Source: Geomonas sp. Red32
Lineage (GTDB): Bacteria > Desulfobacterota > Desulfuromonadia > Geobacterales > Geobacteraceae
Direction of reading: 5' to 3'
NCBI RefSeq assembly: GCF_023652955.1
Contig: NZ_JAKLOY010000004.1
Span: 186,001 to 250,000, forward strand
DNA: 64,000 bases
The position numbers and the translations under genes are program-made. The notes under the pieces were generated by a model. The model was not told the DNA's origin. It worked only from the letters and a program-made list of their open reading frames with translations, and searched no databases. This document shows, one piece after another, positions 1 through 8,513 of this stretch; the stretch's first letter is position 1, and the number at the start of each line of letters is the position of its first letter.

Positions 1-551
1 GCGGGGACGAAGGCACGGATCTCCCGCTCCCGGTCCACCACGAGGCGCACCGCAGGCGACTGCACGCGCCCGACGCTGAACTTCCCGGCAAGGTCGCGGC
101 TCGCCAGCGGGGAGAGGATGTAACCTACCAGCCGGTCCCCCACCCGCCGCCCCAGGAAGGCATGGTACAGCCCGGCGTTGGTCTTTTCGAAGGGAACCGC
201 GCGGGAGAGTGAATCCTTGAGCCCCTTCTCGGTCACCTCGAAGATCTCCATCCGGAGACACTCCTTGGCCACCCCCTTGACCTCTTCGAAGATGTGCCGG
301 CTGATGGCGTATCCTTCGCGGTCGGGGTCACCGGCCAGCATGACGGTCTCCCCCTTGGCCGCCGCCTTGAGTTCCTTGGGGAGGTTCTTCTTTTTCTCGT
401 GGAGGATGAAGGTCGGTTGGTAGGTGGCGAGGTCGACCCCCATGGAAGCATCGGGGAGGTCCTTGAAATGGCCGACCGTGGAGATGGTCTTGGTCTTGAG
501 GATGGATTGTATCTTCTTCGCCTTGGTCGGCGACTCGACGATGATCAGCAA
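1..551 (-). CDS. topA: Type IA DNA topoisomerase, N-terminal part (gene runs off the window)
   Basis: Relaxes negatively supercoiled DNA through single-strand passage. Only the first 183 codons are inside the window. The N-terminal TOPRIM fold is visible: LLIIVESPTKAKKI at the start, then AGDPDREGYAISRH near residue 100, which carries the acidic triad DxDxE that binds Mg2+. The catalytic tyrosine lies outside the window. The start is a TTG at 551-549, chosen because GGAGGTGA sits just upstream and the product begins exactly where the TOPRIM fold begins. Most bacterial TopA proteins have DREGEAIAWH, so Tyr after DREG and SRH are deviations that suggest a divergent TopA subgroup. The assignment to the family is firm; the exact subtype is not. 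Confidence 0.85.
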   Translation of the reverse strand, partial: MLIIVESPTKAKKIQSILKTKTISTVGHFKDLPDASMGVDLATYQPTFILHEKKKNLPKELKAAAKGETVMLAGDPDREGYAISRHIFEEVKGVAKECLRMEIFEVTEKGLKDSLSRAVPFEKTNAGLYHAFLGRRVGDRLVGYILSPLASRDLAGKFSVGRVQSPAVRLVVDREREIRAFVP

Positions 552-632
552 GGGTCACCTCCAGGTGTGCGGGTCGGGGAACGATACCGGGAGCATACCA
601 TCCCGGCGGGGAGACTCAATCGCTCGAAGGTG

Positions 633-1433
633 TCAACGCTGCGGGACGGACGAGGAGAAGACGACGTCGAACTGGCGGCCGTTCCGGGAGAGGCGGACCT
701 TGGTTTCCTTGATCTCCACCACCCGCGCACCGGCGACTTCTTCCCCTTCTTTCACGAGGGTGCCGTTGAGCACCGCCCGGCGCAGGCTCCGCTCGTCCTG
801 GAATGCGATGCCGGAGATGGTGATGTCGGAGCCACCCTGGCTGGCAACCGGAGCGTCATCCCGGGAGCCCTTCATTTTGACCACCGGTTCCCGTGCCACA
901 CCGCGCACCCCACCGGCCGCCGCTGCCGTCCTGGTCTTCGCCTTGCCCGCCGGGGTGGGAGCCGAAACGCGCTCGCCGCCACCGGAAGCAGCCGGGACGG
1001 AAGGCGCAGAGACCGGTGCGGCGGCAGAGGACGGCGGTGCCGTCTTCGCATGGGACGGGGCAACCGCGCTGGCAGCAGGCCCGGCCGGAGCCGGGGCGGA
1101 GGTTTCCGCCGCCTTGGGAGGAAGCGGGGCGGCCGGGGCTACCATCACCGCGGCCGGTGGAGCGGCGGCGCTGTTTTCCTGCATCTCACGAACGGCCTCC
1201 TGGCGCACGGCGGCTGGGCGATCGCCATCGCCATGCCCCTTCAGGAAGAATCCGGCACCGATACCGGCCACAAGGAGAGCCGCACCGGCAGCTACCTGCA
1301 GGTACGGGCGCGGGCGAGGATCGGAGGCGCCGCCGCGGTAGCGAAGCACCTCCGGGCGCAGGTCCGCCGCGGCGCGACGCCGGGTTTTCCGCTCCTGCTC
1401 CATCTTCCTCAACGCATCAAGTATCAGGCTCAT
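633..1433 (-). CDS. gspB: GspB-like general secretion pathway protein B
   Basis: 266 residues. It opens with MSLILDALRKMEQERK, the hallmark N-terminus of the GspB/PulB family, followed by a single transmembrane segment (about residues 46-66). A long Ala/Pro-rich, probably periplasmic linker follows, then a C-terminal domain (about 200-266) containing ISGIAFQDERSLRRAVLNG and GARVVEIK, typical of GspB. In type II secretion GspB works with the ATPase GspA to help insert the outer-membrane secretin through peptidoglycan. The gene lies 34 bp downstream of the gspA-like gene on the same strand, so the pair is probably one operon. No other type II secretion genes are in the window. Confidence 0.8.
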   Translation of the reverse strand: MSLILDALRKMEQERKTRRRAAADLRPEVLRYRGGASDPRPRPYLQVAAGAALLVAGIGAGFFLKGHGDGDRPAAVRQEAVREMQENSAAAPPAAVMVAPAAPLPPKAAETSAPAPAGPAASAVAPSHAKTAPPSSAAAPVSAPSVPAASGGGERVSAPTPAGKAKTRTAAAAGGVRGVAREPVVKMKGSRDDAPVASQGGSDITISGIAFQDERSLRRAVLNGTLVKEGEEVAGARVVEIKETKVRLSRNGRQFDVVFSSSVPQR

Positions 1434-1467
1434 GAGTTGCCCTCGATTGCAATAAAGTCGTTTAGTA

Positions 1468-3060
1468 TCATCTCCGGTCTTTCACAATGCCGGGGGGAAA
1501 GAAGCCGCCGGCTTGCCGGTAGAGCCTCATCAGGGTCTCGGGAGTCAGCTTCCCGTCGACGGTCATCCCCTCCTTGGCCTGGAACTCCCGGACGGCGGCA
1601 GTGGTGAGCGCGCCGTCCTTGCCGTCCACCGGCCCCGCATACGAGCCCGCCTCCTTCAAAAGCCCCTGCAGACGCTTGACCTTGTCCGCCTTCTCCGCGG
1701 CCTTCGGCCTTCCCGCCAGCCCGTGAAAATCCTTCCAGAGCACGGTCGCGCTCCCCTTCCACAGGGTTCCCAGTTCACCGGCGCTCAGGCGTGCTTTCCC
1801 GCCTACCGCCGGAACCAATTGGAGGCCGTCGCGGTCCACCCCGACGAGGGCCACCACCCGCTCTCCACCGGGCACTGCGACGTGCAGGAGGGCGGGCGCA
1901 TCCAGCCGTTCGAGGCTCTCCAGGTTTGCGGTGATCCGGGTGGCGGTGAGGCCGCTTCCCCGCAGGAGGGAGGCGAGAGTTACCGCCTGGCCGGTGGTGG
2001 GCTTCACCGGCGGTTTCTTCCAGCACCCGAGGAGCGCGTTGACCGCCACCGGCAGGTTCTCCTGGAGGGAGACCGAAGCGAGCTCCCGCTGGGCCAGCTC
2101 GGGGGAAAAGGGAGCCACCACCGCGACCGGGGCAGGTTTCTTCGCCTCCACGGCGTCCTGCCGCGGGAGAGCGAGGAAGATCAAGGCCGCCACTGCTGCC
2201 AGCGCCACGGCTCCGGCCATCGCCTTGACGATCCGGCGCGACCCCTTCTCCTCCCTCCTGAAGTCGGCCAAGGAGGCGGTGGCCATCGATGACGACACCT
2301 CGCGCCGGCCGGCGGTATAGGCCGCCAGCAGCGAGCGGTCGCAGGCGCCGTTGATCAGGCGGGGGAAGCCTCCCGAGAAGCGGAAAATCTTTTTCAACGC
2401 CCCCGGGGCGAAGTTCACCGGCTCCTGACCGCCGGCTGCCGCCTTCACCCGGTGCCTGATGTAATCGCAACTGTCCTCGAACCCCATCGGCTTCAAGTGG
2501 TAGCGGACGGTGATCCGCTGGTCGAGCTGGCGAAGCTCGGAGCGGGAAAGGAGCGTCCGCAGCTCCGGCTGCCCCACCAGCACGATCTGGATCAGCTTGT
2601 CCGATTCGGTCTCCAGGTTGGAGATGAGCCGGATCTGCTCCATTACCTCGACCGAGAGGTTCTGGGCCTCGTCGATGACCAGCACCACCGTGCGGCCGCA
2701 GCGGTTCTCCTCCAGGAGAAAGGTGTTCAGGGCCTGATGAAGGTCCCGGATCTCCCCCCCTTCCGCCGAGATCCCGAATTCGGTGTTGATCTCCCGCGCG
2801 AGGCCGAGCGGTGAGACGGTGGGGTTGAATATGAGCGCAGTCCGGTAGGTATCGGGCTCCAAGTGGTTCAGGAGGGTACGGACCAGCGTGGTCTTGCCGG
2901 TGCCGACCTCGCCGGAGAGCTCGATGAAGCCGACTCGGTTCTCGATGGCGAACAACAGGTGCGCGAAGGCCTCCTGGTGCGGCGTGCTCAGGAAGAGAAA
3001 GGCAGGGTTGGGGGTAAGGGCAAAGGGCGGTTCTTTGAAGCCGAGTTGTTCCCAGTACAT
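1468..3060 (-). CDS. gspA: GspA/ExeA-like AAA ATPase with C-terminal peptidoglycan-binding domain
   Basis: 530 residues. The N-terminal AAA ATPase (about 1-270) shows MYWEQLGFKEPPFALTPNP, the ExeA-type opening, Walker A GEVGTGKTT at residues 50-58 and Walker B VVLVIDEAQNL near 125-135. A transmembrane helix follows (about 280-300). The periplasmic part has a middle region resembling a C39-peptidase-like fold and a PG_binding_1 domain near the C-terminus (RLQGLLKEAG to LTPETLMRLY). The known role of the family is ATP-driven remodelling of peptidoglycan so the type II secretin can assemble. A consensus sigma-70 promoter lies upstream at 3107-3135. Confidence 0.85.
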   Translation of the reverse strand: MYWEQLGFKEPPFALTPNPAFLFLSTPHQEAFAHLLFAIENRVGFIELSGEVGTGKTTLVRTLLNHLEPDTYRTALIFNPTVSPLGLAREINTEFGISAEGGEIRDLHQALNTFLLEENRCGRTVVLVIDEAQNLSVEVMEQIRLISNLETESDKLIQIVLVGQPELRTLLSRSELRQLDQRITVRYHLKPMGFEDSCDYIRHRVKAAAGGQEPVNFAPGALKKIFRFSGGFPRLINGACDRSLLAAYTAGRREVSSSMATASLADFRREEKGSRRIVKAMAGAVALAAVAALIFLALPRQDAVEAKKPAPVAVVAPFSPELAQRELASVSLQENLPVAVNALLGCWKKPPVKPTTGQAVTLASLLRGSGLTATRITANLESLERLDAPALLHVAVPGGERVVALVGVDRDGLQLVPAVGGKARLSAGELGTLWKGSATVLWKDFHGLAGRPKAAEKADKVKRLQGLLKEAGSYAGPVDGKDGALTTAAVREFQAKEGMTVDGKLTPETLMRLYRQAGGFFPPGIVKDRR

Positions 3061-3106
3061 GTTCGCCGAGTCGTCCTTTGGATGGGGCTTTCAAACCGTC
3101 GGTCTA

Positions 3107-3135
3107 GCTATAATTTCTCGCGCAGACGGTGTCAA
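3107..3135 (-). promoter_or_regulatory. Sigma-70 promoter for the gspAB pair
   Basis: On the minus strand a perfect -35 TTGACA (3135-3130) is followed after 17 bp by TATAGC (3112-3107), about 47 bp before the gspA start codon. Spacing and the perfect -35 make this one of the best sigma-70 matches in the window. No operator-like repeat is obvious next to it. Confidence 0.65.
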
Positions 3136-3215
3136 CTTCTTTCCTGCTTGTGGTCATGGATTAAGGCAAGGGAGAGGGCTAACGAAGGGGACGGGCACCT
3201 GCGGAAACGGTCCCG

Positions 3216-3842
3216 TTACTTCCGGAAGAAGGAGGCGAAGTCGATGACGCACATGTTGCGGTAGACCGGGTGCGGTCCGCAGGCGGCCCCCGCCACCTTG
3301 AGAGCGCGGGAATAGATGTTCTTTCTATGCCCGCGGTCGGGAACGCCGTCGTCGATGATCAGCTCCATCACCATCAGCCGGGGATCTTCGGGGCCGTAGC
3401 CGATGTTCTCCGCTATCCGGTTGGACCAGTCGCCGTGCCGCTCGATCCTCTGCTGCATGGTGCCGCTGCGCCGCCCGCGGTGCCCGACGTCGCCGTTTTG
3501 CCCCTCGTCGCGCACCAGCTCGGCGGCCGCCAGGGCAAGGCCGTCCGACCAGGTAAGGGGCGGCAGCGGAGCCTGACGCTCCACGAAGCCGATGGCCTCG
3601 TCGACCGCGCCCCCCCCTTCCGAGGTCACCACGGTGGCTAACGATCCCGGCGCGCGGTAGAACTTTCCCCAGTAGCTACGGCGTAACTCCCGGAGGTACT
3701 GGGCGTAGCGCCGCGGCTGCGTGCGGGCCAGGTTGATCTCCGCCACCACCTGGCGGCCGAAGCCGTCGCCGGGGAGCGCCTGGGTACCGGGAGCCAGCAC
3801 CAGCAGCGTAGCGATCATCATGCCCCACATCCTGACGGCCAT
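3216..3842 (-). CDS. Secreted CAP-domain (SCP/PR1-like) protein
   Basis: 208 residues from the ATG at 3842. A signal peptide (MAVRMWGMMIATLLVLAPG, cleaved near TQALP) precedes a CAP domain with the family signatures INLARTQPRRYAQYL, LTWSDGLALAAAELVRDEG, VGHRG and GHRKNIYS. The two His and two Glu-type positions of the CAP cavity appear present. Bacterial CAP proteins are exported, and their biochemical role is mostly unknown. The ATG was preferred over an upstream in-frame TTG because it gives a clean signal peptide and has GAGGGA upstream. It lies 27 bp downstream of the small gene at 3870-4127 and probably shares its transcript. Confidence 0.8.
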   Translation of the reverse strand: MAVRMWGMMIATLLVLAPGTQALPGDGFGRQVVAEINLARTQPRRYAQYLRELRRSYWGKFYRAPGSLATVVTSEGGGAVDEAIGFVERQAPLPPLTWSDGLALAAAELVRDEGQNGDVGHRGRRSGTMQQRIERHGDWSNRIAENIGYGPEDPRLMVMELIIDDGVPDRGHRKNIYSRALKVAGAACGPHPVYRNMCVIDFASFFRK

Positions 3843-3869
3843 CGTCCCGTCCCTCACAGGTACCGGCAA

Positions 3870-4127
3870 TCAACCGAGCCTTTGCTCGAATACTCTCAGT
3901 GCGGCGGCCAGCGTCCCTTCCAGATCGTCACCATAGACGGTAAAATAGAGATAGGGACCGGAGTAGTGATGCCAGTTGAGGTCTTCAACCTGGAGAGGTG
4001 CCAGATATCGCTCCATCTTCTCATACGGATAGAATGGATCACCGTTGGGCCAGGTTCTTCTGAGCTTGGCAATCTGCACCTCATTCAGTTCGATGCGGTA
4101 CCTGATCGATACGACTTCCGCCTTCAC
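3870..4127 (-). CDS. Small conserved-looking hypothetical protein
   Basis: 85 residues, family not recognised. The sequence is moderately charged and contains LRRTWPNGDPFYPYEKMERYLAPLQVEDLNW and a YLYFTVYGDD stretch, suggesting a small alpha/beta cytosolic protein with no signal peptide or membrane segment. I chose the GTG at 4127 because GGAGGG lies 7 bp upstream; an ATG nine codons earlier lacks a good ribosome site. It precedes the CAP-domain gene on the same strand with a 27-bp gap, so the two are likely co-transcribed. Confidence 0.6.
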   Translation of the reverse strand: MKAEVVSIRYRIELNEVQIAKLRRTWPNGDPFYPYEKMERYLAPLQVEDLNWHHYSGPYLYFTVYGDDLEGTLAAALRVFEQRLG

Positions 4128-4422
4128 GTCACTACCCTCCGATGGGACTCGCATTCAGCGGCCCTTTTACCAGCAAAGACGGCTCCGTCCCGCCCCCTTT
4201 GCCTTGGCCCGGCAGCCTTGAATCAGCATACCACAATGGCACCGCCTTCCGTTTGACATCGCTACGAATTAGGTTAGATTAATTTCCTGACCGTCATCGG
4301 GAAAACGGCAGCCACTGTCACCCCCCATCGAAGAGATTGTTCTTGTGTTTTGGAAACCAAGTCTGGTAAATAATGGCCGCGTCAAAAGAAACGGCCAGCT
4401 GGAATGGTCAAAGGTGAGTCAT

Positions 4423-4917
4423 ATGCAGCTTGCACTCTATCTCGAGCACGGTGAACAGTTTGCCCGTGCCGCGCTCAAACTTCCCCAGTTCACCACCGTC
4501 GATATCGACTCCATCCTGCTTGACTGCGTGATCGAGGTGCTGCCGGTGACCTGCTCCAACTTCCTGGGGCCCGACCATCTTCCCGGCATCGAGTTCCCCT
4601 ACCCCGAGTTCAGGGTGGTCTTCAGACTGAAGGACCGGCCCATGGTCGCCGCCGTCTACGGTATCGACGTCTTCGTCACCGACGCCATGCTGAGTCTGGT
4701 AAACCGAGCCCTCGGCCACAACCACATCGAGCTCAACCGCCGCTACGCCCAGATCGAGCGCTACATCGCCACCAAGCAAAACGGGCTACTGGAGTTGGTG
4801 GGATGCAGCCACAAGGCGCTGATCGACCGGATCACCCAGGCCTTCGTGGAGCTTAGGTCCGCCTATCTCGACGCGCTGGACAAGGAAGGGTGCCTCCCGG
4901 TGCCGCGCCACACCTAG
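4423..4917 (+). CDS. Hypothetical protein, about 164 residues
   Basis: Starts at the ATG at 4423, preceded by AAGGTGAG; an earlier in-frame ATG at 4345 has no ribosome site. The product begins MQLALYLEHGEQFARAALK and is soluble. Patches such as VTDAMLSLVNRALGHNHIELNRRYAQIERYI suggest a helical C-terminal half. I do not recognise the family. The gene stands alone on the plus strand, faces the chemoreceptor gene at 5057-6688, and ends before a pair of hairpins that terminate both. Confidence 0.6.
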   Translation: MQLALYLEHGEQFARAALKLPQFTTVDIDSILLDCVIEVLPVTCSNFLGPDHLPGIEFPYPEFRVVFRLKDRPMVAAVYGIDVFVTDAMLSLVNRALGHNHIELNRRYAQIERYIATKQNGLLELVGCSHKALIDRITQAFVELRSAYLDALDKEGCLPVPRHT

Positions 4918-4970
4918 CCCGGTTCCCCTCACCCGTCGATCCGGAAGATTTTCCCGGCGGGTTATGATAC

Positions 4971-4996
4971 AAAAAAGCCGCCCAAAGCGGGCGGCT
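4971..4996 (-). terminator. Intrinsic terminator for the 5057-6688 chemoreceptor gene
   Basis: Read on the minus strand, GCCGCCCGCTTTGGGCGGC forms an 8-bp GC-rich hairpin directly followed by six T residues. This is a textbook Rho-independent terminator about 60 bp past the chemoreceptor stop. Confidence 0.8.
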
Positions 4997-5007
4997 CCTC
5001 TCCAACA

Positions 5008-5041
5008 GCCCCTGGCCATTTCCGCCAGGGGCTTCGTTTTT
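5008..5041 (+). terminator. Intrinsic terminator for the 4423-4917 gene
   Basis: GCCCCTGGC (5008-5016) pairs with GCCAGGGGC (5024-5032) across a 7-nt loop and is followed by TTCGTTTTT. The orientation fits the plus-strand gene ending at 4917. Confidence 0.7.
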
Positions 5042-5056
5042 CCGAACGTTCTCTAG

Positions 5057-6688
5057 CTAGGCCAATTTGAAGCGGCGCACCAGCGTCTGCAGCTCCACCG
5101 CCTGCTCGGAGAGCTGGGCCGCGGCGGAGGCGGTCTCCTCGGCGCCGTTAGCGGTTTCATGCACCACCTGAGTGATCTGCTGGATGTTGGTGGCCACCTC
5201 GCTGGTGGTGGCGGTCTGCTGTTCGGCGGCGGTGGCTATCTGCGCGACCTGAGCGGCAACCTCGTTGATGCGCTCCACGATCTCCTTCAGGGCTTCGCCG
5301 GACTTGCGGGAGGAAACGGCTCCCTTCTCGGCCTCCTGGACCCCGGCCCCCATCGCCTGCACGGCTTCCTTGGTATCACCCTGGATCGCCTTGATCATGG
5401 CCCCGATCTCCTTGGTGGCCTTGGAGGTCCGCTCGGCCAGCGCCCTCACCTCGTCGGCCACCACCGCGAAGCCGCGTCCCTGCTCTCCAGCGCGGGCGGC
5501 CTCGATGGCGGCATTGAGTGCCAGCAGGTTGGTCTGGTCGGCGATGTCCTCGATGGTCCCCACGATGTCGCCGATCTCCTCGGACCTGGTACCGAGGGCC
5601 TCCACGGTGTTGGCGCTCTGCCGCACGCGGTCGGCGATCACCTCCATGCCGACGATGGTCTCCTGCACGATGCGGGCGCCCGCTTCGGCGGTGTCGTTGG
5701 ACTTGCGGGAGATATCGGCGGCCAGCAGGCAGTTGCGGGCGATGTCGCTGCTGGTGGCCGACATTTCCTCGCTGGCGGTGGCCACGGTGCCGCTTTGGGA
5801 GGCCACCTCCTCGGCGCCGGTGGCGATCTGGGCCGAGGTCGAGTGCAGCTGGGTGGAGGCCGAGGCGATGCTGTTGGAGATCCTGACCGTCTGCTCCACC
5901 ATGTCCTTCAGGCTGGTCACCATGTTGTCCATGGCGGCCAAAAGCTGCCCGCTCTCATCCTTGGAGGTCACCTCCAGCTTGGCGGTGAGGTCCCCGGCGG
6001 CCAGCCGGTTGGCAGCTTCCACGGCCTTGGCCAGCGGACCGGTGATCTGCCGGGTGATCAGCAGCCCGAGCCCTATCGCGGCCGCCACCCCCAGCACCAC
6101 CAGCACCAGCATGGTGGTGGTAGCCGAGTTGGCGAGCGCGGTATTTTCTTTGGACATCTGCTTCGCGTGGGACTCCTTCAAGGCGGTCAGCTTGTCCAGC
6201 AGATCCTGCTCGCGGAGGGCGGCCTTCTTGGCGTCGCCATGGAGAAGGGCCATCGCTTCGGCCTCGTGCCCCTGCTGGTCAAGTTGCAGCACCTGGTCGG
6301 CGTACTGCAGGTAGAGTTTGCGGGCCTGGGTGAAGTCCGCGAACAGGGCCTTGGCCTCGTCGGTGGTGAGCGTTTTTTCGAACTCCTGGGAGCGCTGGGA
6401 GACCAGATCCCGGAGCTGGTTCATGGTTTCGACGTAGTTTTTCCGCTGGGCGGGGTCCTTGGTCTCCACCGCGTCCCGCACGTTGATCCGGACGCGCTGG
6501 AAGGCCACCGCCATGGTGCCGATATCGGCCAGTGGCACGGTGTACTTCTCGTAGAGCAGGGTGTCCTTGCTGTCGATCTGGCGGAGCTTGCCGATTCCGA
6601 CCACCCCTACCACGCAGGCGATCAGCGCGATGGAAAGGAACCCGGCCAAAAGCTTGGTTCCGACTTTTAAATCATTGAAGGCTTTCAT
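5057..6688 (-). CDS. Methyl-accepting chemotaxis protein with four-helix-bundle sensor
   Basis: 543 residues. It has an N-terminal transmembrane helix (about 12-32), a periplasmic four-helix-bundle ligand domain (about 35-190), a second transmembrane helix ([21 protein letters not shown]), a HAMP domain ([23 protein letters not shown]) and a cytoplasmic signalling hairpin. The hairpin tip is canonical ([20 protein letters not shown], then [18 protein letters not shown]), so it should bind CheA and CheW. There is no C-terminal CheR-tether pentapeptide (it ends RRFKLA). Its ATG overlaps the TGA of the small Os1348-like gene (ATGA at 6688-6685), so the two are translationally coupled and probably transcribed from the sigma-54 promoter at 7001-7017. 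Confidence 0.9.
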   Translation of the reverse strand: MKAFNDLKVGTKLLAGFLSIALIACVVGVVGIGKLRQIDSKDTLLYEKYTVPLADIGTMAVAFQRVRINVRDAVETKDPAQRKNYVETMNQLRDLVSQRSQEFEKTLTTDEAKALFADFTQARKLYLQYADQVLQLDQQGHEAEAMALLHGDAKKAALREQDLLDKLTALKESHAKQMSKENTALANSATTTMLVLVVLGVAAAIGLGLLITRQITGPLAKAVEAANRLAAGDLTAKLEVTSKDESGQLLAAMDNMVTSLKDMVEQTVRISNSIASASTQLHSTSAQIATGAEEVASQSGTVATASEEMSATSSDIARNCLLAADISRKSNDTAEAGARIVQETIVGMEVIADRVRQSANTVEALGTRSEEIGDIVGTIEDIADQTNLLALNAAIEAARAGEQGRGFAVVADEVRALAERTSKATKEIGAMIKAIQGDTKEAVQAMGAGVQEAEKGAVSSRKSGEALKEIVERINEVAAQVAQIATAAEQQTATTSEVATNIQQITQVVHETANGAEETASAAAQLSEQAVELQTLVRRFKLA

Positions 6689-6942
6689 GACGCCACCTCG
6701 TTATGTTGATTTTGGCTGGCAATGCCGGCCCGGGTGCAAAACCGCTTGATGCTGCTGTCGAGCCGTATCGACACCAGCGCGATGAGAGCGAGGTGCTCGG
6801 CCTTGATGGCGCCGATCTCCTCGTCGGTCAGTGGGTATCCATAGCTGCGGCAGGCCTCCTGGGGAGCACGTGCCGCCAAATTTCTGAAGGTGTCGTCGGT
6901 TAGCAGGCGACCCAGGAACTTCTCTACCGCATCCTGTGACAT
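6685..6942 (-). CDS. Os1348-family (NHLP clan) small protein
   Basis: 85 residues. [19 protein letters not shown], then [27 protein letters not shown], matches the pattern of Os1348/NHLP-clan proteins. These are leader-like or nitrile-hydratase-like helical domains found in some RiPP precursors and in free-standing regulators. The C-terminus (about 50-85: [21 protein letters not shown]) has one Cys and no obvious Gly-Gly cleavage site or core peptide, so a RiPP precursor role is doubtful. The start has AAGGAG upstream. It is the first gene of a two-gene unit: its stop codon overlaps the start of the chemoreceptor at 6688. No RiPP-modifying enzyme is adjacent. Family call is from pattern recognition only. 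Confidence 0.65.
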   Translation of the reverse strand: MSQDAVEKFLGRLLTDDTFRNLAARAPQEACRSYGYPLTDEEIGAIKAEHLALIALVSIRLDSSIKRFCTRAGIASQNQHNEVAS

Positions 6943-7000
6943 GGGGAACTCCTTTTGCGTCCCGAGGTGGGACAGCCTGCGCTGTCCTTACCCTGGTAGT

Positions 7001-7017
7001 AGCATCAGGAGTGCCAA
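7001..7017 (-). promoter_or_regulatory. Sigma-54 (-24/-12) promoter for the Os1348-like/chemoreceptor operon
   Basis: On the minus strand TTGGCAC (7017-7011) is followed with exact sigma-54 spacing by ATGCT (7005-7001): GG and GC dinucleotides are 12 bp apart, as in TGGCAC-N5-TTGCW. The expected transcription start is near 6990, about 48 bp before the ATG at 6942. A sigma-54 activator gene lies immediately upstream. Confidence 0.7.
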
Positions 7018-7069
7018 GAGCTACGGTGCGTTATCTCAGTGAGTTAGCCGCCACAGGAGGCGAAAGGAG

Positions 7070-7105
7070 TGTCCCGCAGCGGGACAACTGTGACGCTGCG
7101 GGTCA
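7070..7105. promoter_or_regulatory. Putative enhancer sites (UAS) for the adjacent NtrC-type regulator
   Basis: A 17-bp inverted repeat, TGTCCCGC-A-GCGGGACA (7070-7086), is followed by a related imperfect palindrome, TGACGCTGCGGGTCA (7091-7105). The shared 11-mer GCWGCGGGWCA recurs 19 bp apart, close to two helical turns. The pair lies about 80-115 bp upstream of the expected sigma-54 start, the normal position for an enhancer-binding protein. Confidence 0.55.
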
Positions 7106-7142
7106 AAAGGGAGCCGAATGGTCCGCTTTCCAAGAAGGGGGG

Positions 7143-8513
7143 TCAGCTGCGGTAGAAGACCTTGCGGTTCACCTTGAGCATCTGGGACGCCTTCGACTTG
7201 TTGCCGCCGCACCTCTCCAGGGTGATGGAAAGGATCTGCTCGGTGAGGGCATCGAGGGAGAGCTCTTCCGGCGGGACGGTCAGCTGATAGGCGACTCCTC
7301 CGGTGGGCTCGGAGGGCTCAGAGGGAGCGGGAGCGCCCGGGGCGGCGTTCCCCAGTCCCAGGTGGGAGGGGCGGATCAGTTCGCCGTCGGTAAGGATGGC
7401 GGCCCGCTCCAGGCAGTTACGCAGCTCGCGCACGTTGCCGGGCCAGCGGTAGGCGAGCATCGCCTCCATCGCCTTCTCGGAGATGCCGGGGAGCGGCTTG
7501 CCCAGGTGCTGCCTGAGCTGCTGCATGATGTGCTCGCACAGAAGGGGGATGTCGTCGCGGCGCCGGCAAAGCGGCGGGATGCTGAGCGGGAAGACGTTAA
7601 TCCGGTGGAAGAGGTCCTCGCGGAAGCGGCCGGCGGCCACCTCGGAGGCCAGGTCCTTGTTGGTCGCCACGATGACCCGGCACTCCACGTTGATCGGGGT
7701 GTTGCTTCCGATCTTCTCGAAGACCCGCTCCTGGAGCACCCTGAGGAGCTTGGCCTGCAGGGGGAGCGGCATGTCGCCGATCTCGTCCAAAAGGATGGTC
7801 CCGCCGCGGGCCAGGCTGAACTTCCCCTCCCGGTCCCGGTCGGCGCCGGTGAAGGCGCCCCGGGCGTGGCCGAAGAGCTCGCTCTCCAGCAGGTGCTCGG
7901 GGATTGCCGCGCAGTTGACCGCGACGAAACCGTTGGGGAGCCCCTTGCCGGCGAAATGGATGGCGCGGGCCAGCACCTCCTTGCCGCAGCCGCTCTCGCC
8001 GTAGATCGCCACCGTGGTCTGCCGGACGTTGGCGACCTTGGAGGCCAGGGCCAGCATCTCCTTCATGGCCGGATTGACGGTGACGATGCTCTGGAAGGTG
8101 AAACGCTCCCGCAAAAGACCCTTTATCTGCTCGTTTTCCTTGAGGACCTGCTGGTAGTCGAGCGCCCTTTTGACGGTCATCCTGAGGTCGTCGGCGTTGT
8201 AGGGCTTGACCAGGTAGTCGTAGGCTCCCCGCCGCATCGCCTCGACGGCGCCCTCCACGCTGCCGTGGGCGGTATTGACGATCATCGGGATACCGGGGTG
8301 GCGCTTTTGGACCTCTTCGAGGAGTTGGAGCCCACCCATGCGGGGCATGACGAGGTCCGAGACGACCAGGTCGACGCGCTGGCGCTCCATCGCGTTGAGG
8401 GCATCCTCGCCGCAACCGCAGGAGATCACCTGGTATTCCTTGGACAGCAGGCTCTCCAAAAGGTGCAGTGAGAACTGGTCGTCGTCGACAACAATGATGG
8501 TGGGAATGACCAT
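7143..8513 (-). CDS. Sigma-54-dependent NtrC-family response regulator
   Basis: 456 residues from the ATG at 8513. The receiver domain (1-125) has the acidic pair DDD at 10-12, the phospho-acceptor Asp53 in VVSDLVMP and Lys in LVKPY. The AAA+ domain has Walker A GESGCGKE (about 172-179) and the sigma-54 contact loop GAFTGA (219-224). The C-terminal Fis-type helix-turn-helix (LERCGGNKSKASQMLKVN) ends abruptly at KVFYRS, a few residues shorter than usual. An open frame extends 34 codons upstream, but MVIPTIIVVDDD is the natural receiver start. Its likely target is the sigma-54 promoter directly downstream. No histidine kinase gene is adjacent. Confidence 0.9.
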   Translation of the reverse strand: MVIPTIIVVDDDQFSLHLLESLLSKEYQVISCGCGEDALNAMERQRVDLVVSDLVMPRMGGLQLLEEVQKRHPGIPMIVNTAHGSVEGAVEAMRRGAYDYLVKPYNADDLRMTVKRALDYQQVLKENEQIKGLLRERFTFQSIVTVNPAMKEMLALASKVANVRQTTVAIYGESGCGKEVLARAIHFAGKGLPNGFVAVNCAAIPEHLLESELFGHARGAFTGADRDREGKFSLARGGTILLDEIGDMPLPLQAKLLRVLQERVFEKIGSNTPINVECRVIVATNKDLASEVAAGRFREDLFHRINVFPLSIPPLCRRRDDIPLLCEHIMQQLRQHLGKPLPGISEKAMEAMLAYRWPGNVRELRNCLERAAILTDGELIRPSHLGLGNAAPGAPAPSEPSEPTGGVAYQLTVPPEELSLDALTEQILSITLERCGGNKSKASQMLKVNRKVFYRS

